Of a DNA stretch of 64,000 bases, positions 34,119 to 41,934 are shown one piece after another. The stretch is from Jejubacter sp036620675 (lineage in GTDB: Bacteria; Pseudomonadota; Gammaproteobacteria; Enterobacterales; Enterobacteriaceae). The notes beneath the pieces are model-generated. The model saw nothing but the letters and a program-made list of their open reading frames with translations. It was not told where the DNA came from and made no database searches. The stretch is from NCBI GenBank assembly GCA_036620675.1, contig JAZHEE010000005.1; one strand, written 5' to 3'. Position numbers and translations under genes: made by a program. Every line of letters begins with the position of its first letter. The stretch's first letter is position 1.

Positions 34119-35123
34119 ATGCAGAATTCATCCGTTCATCGTCAGATCCTGAATCTGCCCGCCAGCTATTTTGGTATGGTGCTGGGGATTCTGGGCCTGG
34201 GGTTGGCCTGGCGCTATGCCGCGACTGTCTGGCCGGTGTCACCGCGTATCAGCGATGCGCTGGTGGCGTTGGGTATCGCGGTCTGGCTGCTGTTAAGCCT
34301 GAGTTTTCTTTGGCGGCTCACGCGCTATACCAGCACCGTGCGCGAAGAGATTCGCCATCCGCTGAAGAGTAGCTTCGTCAGTCTGTTTCCCGCCACCGCT
34401 ATGCTGGTGGCGATTGGGATCGTCCCCTGGCTACGGCCGCTGGCGCTGGGGTTGTTTTGCGTGGGCGTGGCGGCGCAGCTTGGCTATGCCGCCTGGCAGA
34501 GCGCCGGTTTGTGGCGCGGCACGCACCCCGCAGAGGCCACCACTCCCGGACTCTATCTGCCTACGGTGGCCTGTAACTTTATTAGCGCCATGGCCTGCGG
34601 TGCGCTGGGCTGGCCGGTAGCAGGTAGCCTGTTTCTGGGGGCTGGCGTGTTTTCCTGGCTAAGCCTTGAGCCCGCCATATTGCAGCGTTTACGCAGTACG
34701 GGCGAAGTCCCGTCTGCCGTTCGCAGTTCGGTGGGGATTCAGATGGCACCGGCGCTGGTGGCCTGTAGCGCCTGGCTGAGCGTTAATGGTGGAAAAGGCG
34801 ATATCTTTGCCCATATGCTGTTTGGTTACGGTCTGCTGCAACTGCTGTTTATGCTGCGGCTGATGCCCTGGTATCTGACGCGGCCTTTCAGCGCTTCGCT
34901 GTGGAGTTTTTCGTTCGGCCTGTCGGCGCTGGCGACCACCGCGCTGCATTTTGGACATGAACAACCGGATGGCGTATTTCACTGGCTGGCGATACCGCTG
35001 TTTATTTTCTCTAACCTGATTATCGGGCTGCTGATGTTTCAGACCCTGATCCTGCTGTGCCAGGGTAAACTGTTGCTTCGTGAATCGCATCCCGCACTAC
35101 TCTACAACAAGGAGCTCTCATGA
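34119..35123 (+). CDS. tehA: TehA, tellurite-resistance / dicarboxylate transporter family
   Basis: 334 residues, ten hydrophobic helices, TDT family (plant SLAC1 anion-channel relatives). It starts MQNSSVHRQILNLPASYFGMVLGILGLGLAW; the Phe that gates the channel in Haemophilus TehA is expected in the SFGLSAL helix region. The stop overlaps tehB by four bases, so they are one operon, in the same order as E. coli. Confidence 0.94.
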   Translation: MQNSSVHRQILNLPASYFGMVLGILGLGLAWRYAATVWPVSPRISDALVALGIAVWLLLSLSFLWRLTRYTSTVREEIRHPLKSSFVSLFPATAMLVAIGIVPWLRPLALGLFCVGVAAQLGYAAWQSAGLWRGTHPAEATTPGLYLPTVACNFISAMACGALGWPVAGSLFLGAGVFSWLSLEPAILQRLRSTGEVPSAVRSSVGIQMAPALVACSAWLSVNGGKGDIFAHMLFGYGLLQLLFMLRLMPWYLTRPFSASLWSFSFGLSALATTALHFGHEQPDGVFHWLAIPLFIFSNLIIGLLMFQTLILLCQGKLLLRESHPALLYNKELS

Positions 35124-35713
35124 TTCAGCGTGATGACAATTACTTTACCGACAAATATGGCCTGACTCGCACGCACTCGGAAGTGCTGAACGCCATGCAG
35201 TGGGTCGCCCCGGGCCGCACGCTGGACGCGGGCTGCGGTAATGGCCGCAACAGCCTCTACCTGGCGGCACGCGGCTTTGACGTTACCGCCTGGGATAAAA
35301 ATCCGGCCAGTATCGCCAACGTGCGGCGCATCGCCCGGGAAGAGGGGCTGAATAACCTGAACGCCAGCGTTGTCGATCTGAACGGGCTGACCTTCGACGG
35401 CGAGTACGATTTCATCCTTTCTACCGTGGTGCTGATGTTCCTGGCGCCGGAAACCATTCCCGGACTGATTGGCAGCATGAAGGCGGCCACTCGCCCTGGC
35501 GGTTATAACCTGATCGTCGCGGCCATGGATACCGACGACTATCCCTGTACCGTCGACTTTCCCTTTGCCTTCCGCCAGGGTGAACTCAGCCGTTACTACG
35601 AAGGCTGGGAGCTGGTGAAATACAATGAGGATGTCGGAGAACTGCATCGCACCGACGCTAACGGCAATCGAATTAAGCTGCGTTTCGCCACCATGCTGGC
35701 AAGAAAATCCTGA
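35120..35713 (+). CDS. tehB: TehB, tellurite methyltransferase
   Basis: 197 residues, class I AdoMet-dependent methyltransferase. Motif I is TLDAGCGNGRNSLYLAARGFDV (about residues 32-53), with LSTVVLMFLAPETIPGLI as the central strand. It methylates tellurite (and selenium compounds) to volatile forms. AAGGAG precedes the ATG within the end of tehA. Confidence 0.95.
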   Translation: MIQRDDNYFTDKYGLTRTHSEVLNAMQWVAPGRTLDAGCGNGRNSLYLAARGFDVTAWDKNPASIANVRRIAREEGLNNLNASVVDLNGLTFDGEYDFILSTVVLMFLAPETIPGLIGSMKAATRPGGYNLIVAAMDTDDYPCTVDFPFAFRQGELSRYYEGWELVKYNEDVGELHRTDANGNRIKLRFATMLARKS

Positions 35714-35771
35714 TAGCAGGCGTGATACTCTCCGCATTCTTTGACTCTTCTTCGTGGCCTGTTTAATTCGA

Positions 35772-35806
35772 CACGGCGTCGCACGGTAACATCATGCGAC
35801 GCCGTG
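35772..35806. repeat. Perfect 12-bp hairpin upstream of the carbonic anhydrase gene
   Basis: CACGGCGTCGCA (35772-35783) and TGCGACGCCGTG (35795-35806) around an 11-base loop. There is no T-run, so it is not a classical terminator. It could be an mRNA-stability stem at the end of tehAB or a control element for the next gene. Confidence 0.6.
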
Positions 35807-35844
35807 CAGTGATGCATGGCGCATCACAACTAAGGAGAGTGCTT

Positions 35845-36582
35845 ATGCGTTATCCAATCCCCCTTAACTCAAGCCGCCGTCAGTTTTTTAAACGCAGCGC
35901 CGCCGTTTCCGCGCTGGCAGTAACCGGTATTGTCGGATTAACTGCGCCAGCGGTGAGCCTTGCCGCCGCAATGACCAAAGCGCAGCGTGACGCCATGACG
36001 CCAGCCGAGATTGTCGAGGGCCTGCGTCAGGGCAATCTGCGATTCCGGAACGGCGCGATGCTGCACCATGATTATCTGGACCAACAACGCACCAGTACGG
36101 CGGGCCAGTATCCCTCTACGGTAGTTCTGAGCTGCATTGATTCCCGGGTTCCGGCGGAAATTGTACTGGACACCGGCATTGGTGAGATTTTTAACGCCAG
36201 AGTCGCGGGAAATGGCCAGAACGACGACATTCTGGGCAGCCTGGAGTATGCCTGCACGGTGTCAGGCGCGAAAGTGGTGTTGGTCATGGGGCACACCTCA
36301 TGCGGCGCCATCAAGGGCGCGATCGACGGCGTTAAGCTGGGCCATCTGACCGCGCTGGTGCAGGCGATACGACCCGCGGTGGAAAACACGCGCTGGGAAG
36401 GTGAACGCCGCGCCGACAACCCGGGGTTTGTCAATGCCGTGGCGCGAACTCACGTAGCGCTAACGATTGAGCAGATTCGCCATCGCAGTTCGGTATTATC
36501 CGAAATGGAAAATAAAGGTGATATTGTCATTCTTGGGGCGATGTACAGCCTGGAAGGGGGAGGAGTCGACTTCTTTAGCTGA
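35845..36582 (+). CDS. Beta-class carbonic anhydrase with Tat signal
   Basis: 245 residues. The N-terminus has SRRQFFKRSAAVSALAVTG, a twin-arginine signal, so the enzyme is exported. Zinc ligands are the Cys in SCIDSRVP (CxDxR, about residue 98) and the His and Cys in GHTSCGAIKG (about 151-154). It interconverts carbon dioxide and bicarbonate in the periplasm. ATG 35845 follows AAGGAG. It is a single gene. Confidence 0.93.
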   Translation: MRYPIPLNSSRRQFFKRSAAVSALAVTGIVGLTAPAVSLAAAMTKAQRDAMTPAEIVEGLRQGNLRFRNGAMLHHDYLDQQRTSTAGQYPSTVVLSCIDSRVPAEIVLDTGIGEIFNARVAGNGQNDDILGSLEYACTVSGAKVVLVMGHTSCGAIKGAIDGVKLGHLTALVQAIRPAVENTRWEGERRADNPGFVNAVARTHVALTIEQIRHRSSVLSEMENKGDIVILGAMYSLEGGGVDFFS

Positions 36583-36680
36583 CGCCCGGGCGTCGGGCGC
36601 TTTACGGCCCGACGCTGCCGCACCCGCCTCATAGCACAATGGCTATACTTGATCGTTTTGCAACCATCAAAGGAGGCCGG

Positions 36681-37766
36681 ATGACGTTCATCGATAAGAT
36701 AAATATACTGCCGCTGCTGATGTCGACATCGTTTTGGGTAGGCGTGGCGACCGTGGTGCTGGTCACGCTCGTCGTCTACTGGTTGATCAACCGGCTGCTG
36801 GCCCTGGTGCATCGCACTATCCAGTCCTGGGGAGAGGCGCGCACCACCGCCCGCGACTACCGTTATCTGCTGTTCGACGTGCTGAACAAGACCAACAAAC
36901 TGCTGATGTTTGTGGTCGCCTTCCTGATAAGCCTGCGCTTTGTCTCGCTGCCGGAAAACCTTGCCAGTACGCTGAGTCACGCGTGGTTCCTGGTGCTGGC
37001 GCTACAGGTCGCCATCTGGCTGGATCAGGCGGTACAGTCCTGGCTGCATCACGTTATGTTCACCCCGGGCACCCGCAAGAATCCGGTGACGCTGGTGATT
37101 CTGGGGGTGATTCTGCGGGCGATCGTCTGGTCGATGATGCTGCTGTCAATTCTGGCTAACGCCGGTGTGGACATCACCGCGCTGGTGGCAAGCCTTGGGG
37201 TGGGCGGTATCGCCATCGCGCTGGCGGTGCAGACCGTGCTGAGCGACGTTTTCGCTTCGCTTTCCATCGGCTTTGATAAGCCGTTCGAGATTGGCGACTT
37301 CATTGTGTTCAACGATGTGGCCGGTACCATTGAGCATATCGGTCTGAAAACCACCCGCATTCGCAGTCTGAGCGGCGAGCAGATCGTCTGCGGAAACGCC
37401 ATTCTGTTGCAGCAAATCATCCATAACTACAAGCGGATGCAGACCCGGCGCATCGTCTTTTCCTTTGGCGTGGCGCTGTCCACGCCGCCGGAAAAGCTGC
37501 GTAAAATCGGCGACATAGTGCGGCAGATTGTGACCGATGTAGGCGAAACCACCTTCGATCGCGCCCATCTGCTGGGGTTTGAAAGCGATCGTCTGACCTT
37601 CGAAGTGGTGCATATCGTCAGTACCGCCGACTATAACCGCTATATGGATATTCAGCAGGAGATCAATATCAGGCTGATTGAGCAACTGGCGCAAAACGAT
37701 ATCCGACTGGCGCTGCCGAGTATTGTGGTGGTGGATTCACAGGGGCCGCGTGAGGCGGCCGCCTGA
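36681..37766 (+). CDS. Mechanosensitive channel, MscS family
   Basis: 361 residues. Three or more N-terminal helices (about 10-140) precede the pore region ALVASLGVGGIAIALAVQTVLSDVFASLSIGFDKPFEIGDFI (about 175-215), the glycine- and alanine-rich TM3 typical of MscS. The beta domain follows (VAGTIEHIGLKTTRIRSLSGEQIV). It releases solutes during osmotic downshock. The ATG 36681 follows AAGGAGG; earlier ATGs have no site. Confidence 0.92.
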   Translation: MTFIDKINILPLLMSTSFWVGVATVVLVTLVVYWLINRLLALVHRTIQSWGEARTTARDYRYLLFDVLNKTNKLLMFVVAFLISLRFVSLPENLASTLSHAWFLVLALQVAIWLDQAVQSWLHHVMFTPGTRKNPVTLVILGVILRAIVWSMMLLSILANAGVDITALVASLGVGGIAIALAVQTVLSDVFASLSIGFDKPFEIGDFIVFNDVAGTIEHIGLKTTRIRSLSGEQIVCGNAILLQQIIHNYKRMQTRRIVFSFGVALSTPPEKLRKIGDIVRQIVTDVGETTFDRAHLLGFESDRLTFEVVHIVSTADYNRYMDIQQEINIRLIEQLAQNDIRLALPSIVVVDSQGPREAAA

Positions 37767-37770
37767 ACCA

Positions 37771-38640
37771 TTATGCCGCGCCGCGGCGCCTGAACAGCGG
37801 ACGCTGCGGCCGGGCGAACATCACCAGGTTGCCGGTCAGAATCAGCAGCAGACCGGCAACCGCGCTGGGGTGCCAGACGTAGCCTTCGTAGAGGGTGGAA
37901 ATAGCCAGCGCCACCAGCGGAAACAGCAGGGTGCTGTAAGCCGCCTGACCGGCGCCGATGTGACTGACCAGCGTAAAGTAAGCGACAAAAGCGATAACCG
38001 AACCAAACAGGGCCAGATAGAGCAGGGAGCCCAGATAGCGCGCCGACAGTGGCGGCATAAAATTCGCCCCCTGGCTTAACGCCAGTGTCCCCATCACCAG
38101 CGCCCCATACAGCATCGCCTGGCTGTTGGTGGTCAGGATATCCAGGCCGCGCCGCTGGTGGCGCAGACTAATCATATTGCCCAACGAAAAACCCAGCGTG
38201 CCCAACGCGCTCAATCCGATACCGATAAACAGTCGGGGCTCGATACGGGTTGCCGTTAGATCGCGCCAGAACAGCAGGACGATACCGGCAATGCCCAGCA
38301 GCGCTGCCGGAAAGAAGCTGACCGGCGGACGAATTTTAAAAAACAGAAAGCTGTTAATGGCGTTAAACAGTACCGCCATCGAAAAAATCACCGACTCCAG
38401 TCCGCTGTTAATCCATTGAGCGGCGTGATAGAAGCAAACAAAATTAAAGCTAAACACGCAGCAGCCCTGTATCAGGCACAACAGCTGGTCGCGCAGCGTC
38501 AGGCGATGCAGGCGACCGCATAGCTTCGCGATAAGCGTCATCACCAGCGCCGCGATAGCGAAACGCCAGAAGATTGAGACGGCGATAGCCGTCGTCCCAA
38601 GCTGCATCACAATGGCTATCCAGGTGGCGGGCTGGCGCCA
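37771..38640 (-). pseudogene. EamA/DMT transporter lacking its N-terminus
   Basis: Nine of the expected ten helices are readable, from TWIAIVMQLGTTAIAVSIFWRF to LILTGNLVMFARPQRPLFRRRG. The homologous part begins abruptly near 38630 on the plus strand; typical members have about 15 more residues (start codon and a WG-containing first helix). Upstream of that point the minus frame merely shadows the opposite AraC gene fragment. An in-frame ATG at 38607 could still start a 278-residue protein missing half of helix 1. The junction marks a deletion or rearrangement. Confidence 0.7.
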
Positions 38641-38643
38641 GCG

Positions 38644-38955
38644 GTGCTGCGTCGCGTGGACGCGTGGATCGAGGCGCATCTGGGGCAAACTATCACCCTG
38701 GCGATGCTGGCCCGGGAGGCGGATCTTAGCGAGTTTCACTTCGCGCGTATGTTCAGCCGTTCGCTGGGCATGGCGCCACACCGTTATGTGATGCAGCGCC
38801 GTCTGCTACGGGCCGAACAGCTGGTGCGCAACAGTGGTCTGCCGCTGACCGAGATAGCCCTGAGCTGCGGATTCAGTTCCGCCAGCCATTTCAGCAACCG
38901 CTTTCGCGCGGCCTTTGGCGCCACTGCGTCTCAGCTACGGGCGGCGAGCCGCTGA
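38644..38955 (+). pseudogene. AraC/XylS-type DNA-binding domain, probably truncated
   Basis: 103 residues that form just the two helix-turn-helix domains: RVDAWIEAHLGQTITLAMLAREADLSEFHFARMFSRSLGM and AEQLVRNSGLPLTEIALSCGFSSASHFSNRF. There is no ATG; a GTG at 38644 without a good ribosome-binding site is the only start, and the frame is closed by a stop at 38575. The left edge coincides with the truncated transporter reading the other way, so the N-terminal part was probably lost in the same event. A short MarA-like regulator cannot be fully excluded. Confidence 0.65.
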
Positions 38956-40104
38956 CAGCACCGCATGACACAGACCGCCGCCGACTAACCCCCAGAAGGC
39001 GGAGCCGACTCCCCACAGCGTCACCCCGGACGCCACTATCAGAAAGGTGACGATGGCCGCGTCGCGCTGATTCACGTCATCCAGCGCCTGGTGCAGGCTG
39101 CCGCTCAGTGCGCCCAGCAGCGCCAGCCCCGCCAGCATTTTGATCCAGGCGTCCGGCAGGGCGGTCATCAGATTGACAATCCCGCCTCCCGCCAGACCGG
39201 CCAGCAGATAGAATATGCCTGCGGCGCAGGCGGCCTGCCAGCGCTGGGTGGGCTCCGGATGGGCCTCTTCCCCCTGGCAGATGGAGGCGGTAATAGCGGC
39301 AATCGCCACCGAAAAGGCGCCAAACGGCGCCAGCGCCAGGGTAAACAGGCCGGTCACTGAGAGCAGTGGCGAGGTGGGAACCTGATAGCCGGAGGCCTTC
39401 AGCGTGGCCAGCCCCGGCGCGTTCTGGGACGCCATGGTCACCAGAAAATAAGGCACCCCCACGCCAATCAGGCTGGAAAGGGTAAACTGTGGCAGGGTAA
39501 AGCCCGGCGTGACAAACAGCGGTAACGTCAGCCCCTGCTGGTACTGATGGTCGGCGAAGGCGACCATCAGACCGGCGAGCAGCGCGGCAATCACGGCATA
39601 GCGCGGCGCCAGCGCCCGTACCAGCAGCCAGGCGGCCAGCATCACGCCGCACAGCAGACCGTTGTCCGCCAGGGCGCCGAAGGCTTCCAGCCCGAAACGC
39701 AGCAGAATACCCGCCAGCATGGCGGCGCACAGGCCGTGGGGCAAAATCCTCATCAGGCGGGCGAACAGACCGGTGACGCCACACAGCGTCACCAGCGCGC
39801 CACAGAAGATAAAGACGCCGGTGGCTTCCCCCAGGGTGTGGCCCGGCAGGCTGGTCACCAGCAGCGCTGCGCCAGGCGTCGACCAGGCTGTCAGTACCGG
39901 CGCCCGCCAGCGCAGGCTCAGCAGCAGGGTGCTAAGCCCCATCGCCAGCCCCAGCATGGTCATCCAGCCTGCCACCTGAGCGTTGGTGGCGCCCGCGGCG
40001 GAAGCCGCCTGCCAGATAATGGCCGCGGAACTGGCATAACCTACCAGCACGGCCACCAAACCGGCCACCGGCACCGAAGGGGGAAAGGGGATCGCCTGGC
40101 GCAT
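38935..40104 (-). CDS. ydcO: YdcO, BenE-family (benzoate/proton symporter-like) transporter
   Basis: 389 residues, about 11-12 helices, BenE family. It starts MRQAIPFPPSVPVAGLVAVLVGYASSAAIIWQAASAAGA and includes NAPGLATLKASGY and FGAFSVAIAAITASICQGEEAHP, the family signature. Relatives take up benzoate, but YdcO's substrate is unproven. ATG 40104 follows AAGGAGA. It is divergent from sutR, as in E. coli. Confidence 0.92.
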   Translation of the reverse strand: MRQAIPFPPSVPVAGLVAVLVGYASSAAIIWQAASAAGATNAQVAGWMTMLGLAMGLSTLLLSLRWRAPVLTAWSTPGAALLVTSLPGHTLGEATGVFIFCGALVTLCGVTGLFARLMRILPHGLCAAMLAGILLRFGLEAFGALADNGLLCGVMLAAWLLVRALAPRYAVIAALLAGLMVAFADHQYQQGLTLPLFVTPGFTLPQFTLSSLIGVGVPYFLVTMASQNAPGLATLKASGYQVPTSPLLSVTGLFTLALAPFGAFSVAIAAITASICQGEEAHPEPTQRWQAACAAGIFYLLAGLAGGGIVNLMTALPDAWIKMLAGLALLGALSGSLHQALDDVNQRDAAIVTFLIVASGVTLWGVGSAFWGLVGGGLCHAVLSAARRP

Positions 40105-40116
40105 GTCGCTCTCCTT

Positions 40117-40175
40117 GTGCGTTATAGCGTTCGGTGAATATAGCATCGTGCGTTATAGCGCACAAGGCGCTATAC
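40117..40175. promoter_or_regulatory. Repeated operator between ydcO and sutR
   Basis: The 13-mer GTGCGTTATAGCG occurs at 40117-40129 and again at 40148-40160. The second copy faces an inverted copy (GCGCTATACTTCAC, ending near 40180), so that TATAGCGC and GCGCTATA form a dyad around ACAAG. The direct copies are 31 bases apart, about three helical turns. This is a likely binding site for the adjacent SutR. Confidence 0.7.
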
Positions 40176-40203
40176 TTCACGGTGAATAAGCAAGGAGAAT
40201 TTG

Positions 40204-40758
40204 ATGGATATAGCCTCTCACCTGGCTGCCACGCTGCGCCAGTTACGTCAGGCTCGCGGCTGGAGTCTGAGCCAGACCGCCGAAAATACCGGGGTATCGA
40301 AAGCGATGCTGGGGCAGATCGAACGCGGCGAATCCAGCCCGACGGTGGCGACCCTGTGGAAAATCGCCACCGGCTTTCAGGTACCGTTTTCTGCTTTTAT
40401 TGAGCCTCAACCGATTGCCGGACACCCCGGCTACGACGCCGGAGACCGCGCCATGGTGGTGGTGCCGCTGTTTCCCTGGGACGAACAGCTGCGTTTCGAT
40501 CTGTTCGCCATTACCCTGGCGCCGGGGACAGCCAGCCACTCCTCACCTCATGAACAGGGCGTGGTGGAACACGTGGTGGTGATAGAAGGGGAACTGGCGC
40601 TACAGACCGATGACGGCTGGCGCACCCTGGCAGCCGGCCAGGGACTGCGCTTCGCCGGCGATCGCCCTCACAGCTACCGCAACGACAGGTCGGGCGCCTG
40701 CCTGTTTCATTCGTTGATTCATTATCCGCAGGAAGAAGAAAGGGCAGGTTATAAGTAA
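40204..40758 (+). CDS. sutR: SutR (YdcN), XRE-cupin regulator
   Basis: 184 residues. The N-terminal helix-turn-helix (LRQLRQARGWSLSQTAENTGVSKAMLGQIERGESSPTVATLWKIA) is followed by a C-terminal cupin domain (SHSSPHEQGVVEHVVVIEGELALQ). It matches E. coli YdcN, a regulator of sulfur utilisation genes. The start is ATG 40204 behind AAGGAGA. Divergent ydcO is a probable target. Confidence 0.92.
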   Translation: MDIASHLAATLRQLRQARGWSLSQTAENTGVSKAMLGQIERGESSPTVATLWKIATGFQVPFSAFIEPQPIAGHPGYDAGDRAMVVVPLFPWDEQLRFDLFAITLAPGTASHSSPHEQGVVEHVVVIEGELALQTDDGWRTLAAGQGLRFAGDRPHSYRNDRSGACLFHSLIHYPQEEERAGYK

Positions 40759-40798
40759 AGCACTGGAAAGCTTTCTGTGGAGAGAGTTTGCTCCTGAT

Positions 40799-40832
40799 AA
40801 AGAGGATGCCCTGACAGAAGGGTATCCTCTTT
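40799..40832 (+). terminator. Terminator of sutR
   Basis: AAAGAGGATGCCCT pairs with AGGGTATCCTCTTT with one mismatch around GACAGA. It ends in CTTTCAG and the left arm gives a T-rich end on the other strand. Confidence 0.75.
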
Positions 40833-40882
40833 CAGTATCGCAATACTGCGTGGTATTCAGTCTCCGGTAATGGATTACATCA

Positions 40883-41485
40883 CTACTTCCGTTTAACTAA
40901 CGTCTGGTTATGATGCTTGAGCTGTAGGCGCCACACGCGATTATGTAAATAAAATGCCATTGTTTTAACCCATGCCCGGCTATTAAGAAATCGGTAGCTA
41001 ATGAGGATAAAAATACAAGCCATGATAGCACCAATCAGAAATCCCGTATGGTTTTCAATTCCGAGCGTCAATGCAATAACAGTGTATAACAAATATAACG
41101 TCGCCAGTATTGCAGTGAATAAAATCAGCAAAAGATAAAACTTTAATGCTGCTAAATTGCCCCTGGCAACGAGAGTCATCGATGGGAAAATTAGCAAGCA
41201 ATAAACCAGTCCTGCTGCTATTATTCCTGTAAAAACAGTATATTGTGGCCAGCTCATCCAGCGAAAAACCATATCCCAGATAGATAACTGCGGTATGGAA
41301 AAGCTGAGAAGAGCGAAAAGAGTACTGAAGATTAATGGGATACCACGGGTATGCAGACCCACCGGCGCCCCCATTTTTTCTTTCAGGTAATCCTTGATGG
41401 TTTCAAAATATTGAGGTGGATCTGATTTTAGTTTTTTCTCGATATCAAACCCTAACTTAATGCTTTTTTTTATATAATCTGCCAT
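40883..41485 (-). CDS. Hypothetical membrane protein (200 aa)
   Basis: 200 residues starting MADYIKKSIKLGFDIEKKL. It has a charged N-terminal ~55 residues, then four hydrophobic helices (about 48-66, 72-95, 105-130 and 138-158) and a basic C-terminal tail (KTMAFYLHNRVWRLQLKHH). I do not recognise the family. AT content is visibly higher than in the neighbours, which suggests later arrival. It starts seven bases behind a 79-residue gene, so they form an operon placed between sutR and rlhA, which are close together in E. coli. Confidence 0.6.
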   Translation of the reverse strand: MADYIKKSIKLGFDIEKKLKSDPPQYFETIKDYLKEKMGAPVGLHTRGIPLIFSTLFALLSFSIPQLSIWDMVFRWMSWPQYTVFTGIIAAGLVYCLLIFPSMTLVARGNLAALKFYLLLILFTAILATLYLLYTVIALTLGIENHTGFLIGAIMACIFILISYRFLNSRAWVKTMAFYLHNRVWRLQLKHHNQTLVKRK

Positions 41486-41492
41486 CACCGTA

Positions 41493-41732
41493 CTAATAAC
41501 TCTCTGCAAATGAAAATGATTGCATATTCGGAGATGCAATGCGCTTCGAAGGACGAACCAGCCAGCGACGTTGGCCATCTGAGTAAATGATTCCGGCCTG
41601 GTAAAAGTTACGTGAACAGTCTAATTGATTAGCCAGTGATGCAAAGTCAAAATCATTTTTTGGAATAAGGCCTAATGTACGGGCGATATTATAATCGGGA
41701 AGATTATCAGAGAGCTGTCCAGAAGATGTCAT
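41493..41732 (-). CDS. Hypothetical protein (79 aa), partner of the downstream membrane protein
   Basis: 79 residues: MTSSGQLSDNLPDYNIARTL at the start, a LANQLDCSRNFYQAGIIYSD middle and a SKRIASPNMQSFSFAESY end. There is no signal peptide or membrane helix. It is AT-rich and precedes the 200-residue membrane protein gene by seven bases. Not recognised. A soluble plus membrane protein pair of this kind could be a toxin-immunity set, but nothing proves it. Confidence 0.5.
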   Translation of the reverse strand: MTSSGQLSDNLPDYNIARTLGLIPKNDFDFASLANQLDCSRNFYQAGIIYSDGQRRWLVRPSKRIASPNMQSFSFAESY

Positions 41733-41934
41733 CGGGTTGTACCATAGTTAACGACGGTTATTTACATAAGCAAAATTAGGCTAATACATAAAATTAACAT
41801 ATTCCCGTGTCCATTGTCTCTATATAAGGTGTCGTACCCGATATTGTAGTCGTACATCTATGCAGGAAACTATTTGGATTCCGCCCGCCTGTGACTACAA
41901 TAGCCGCCATTTTATCGACAACCGGATTTGCGCC

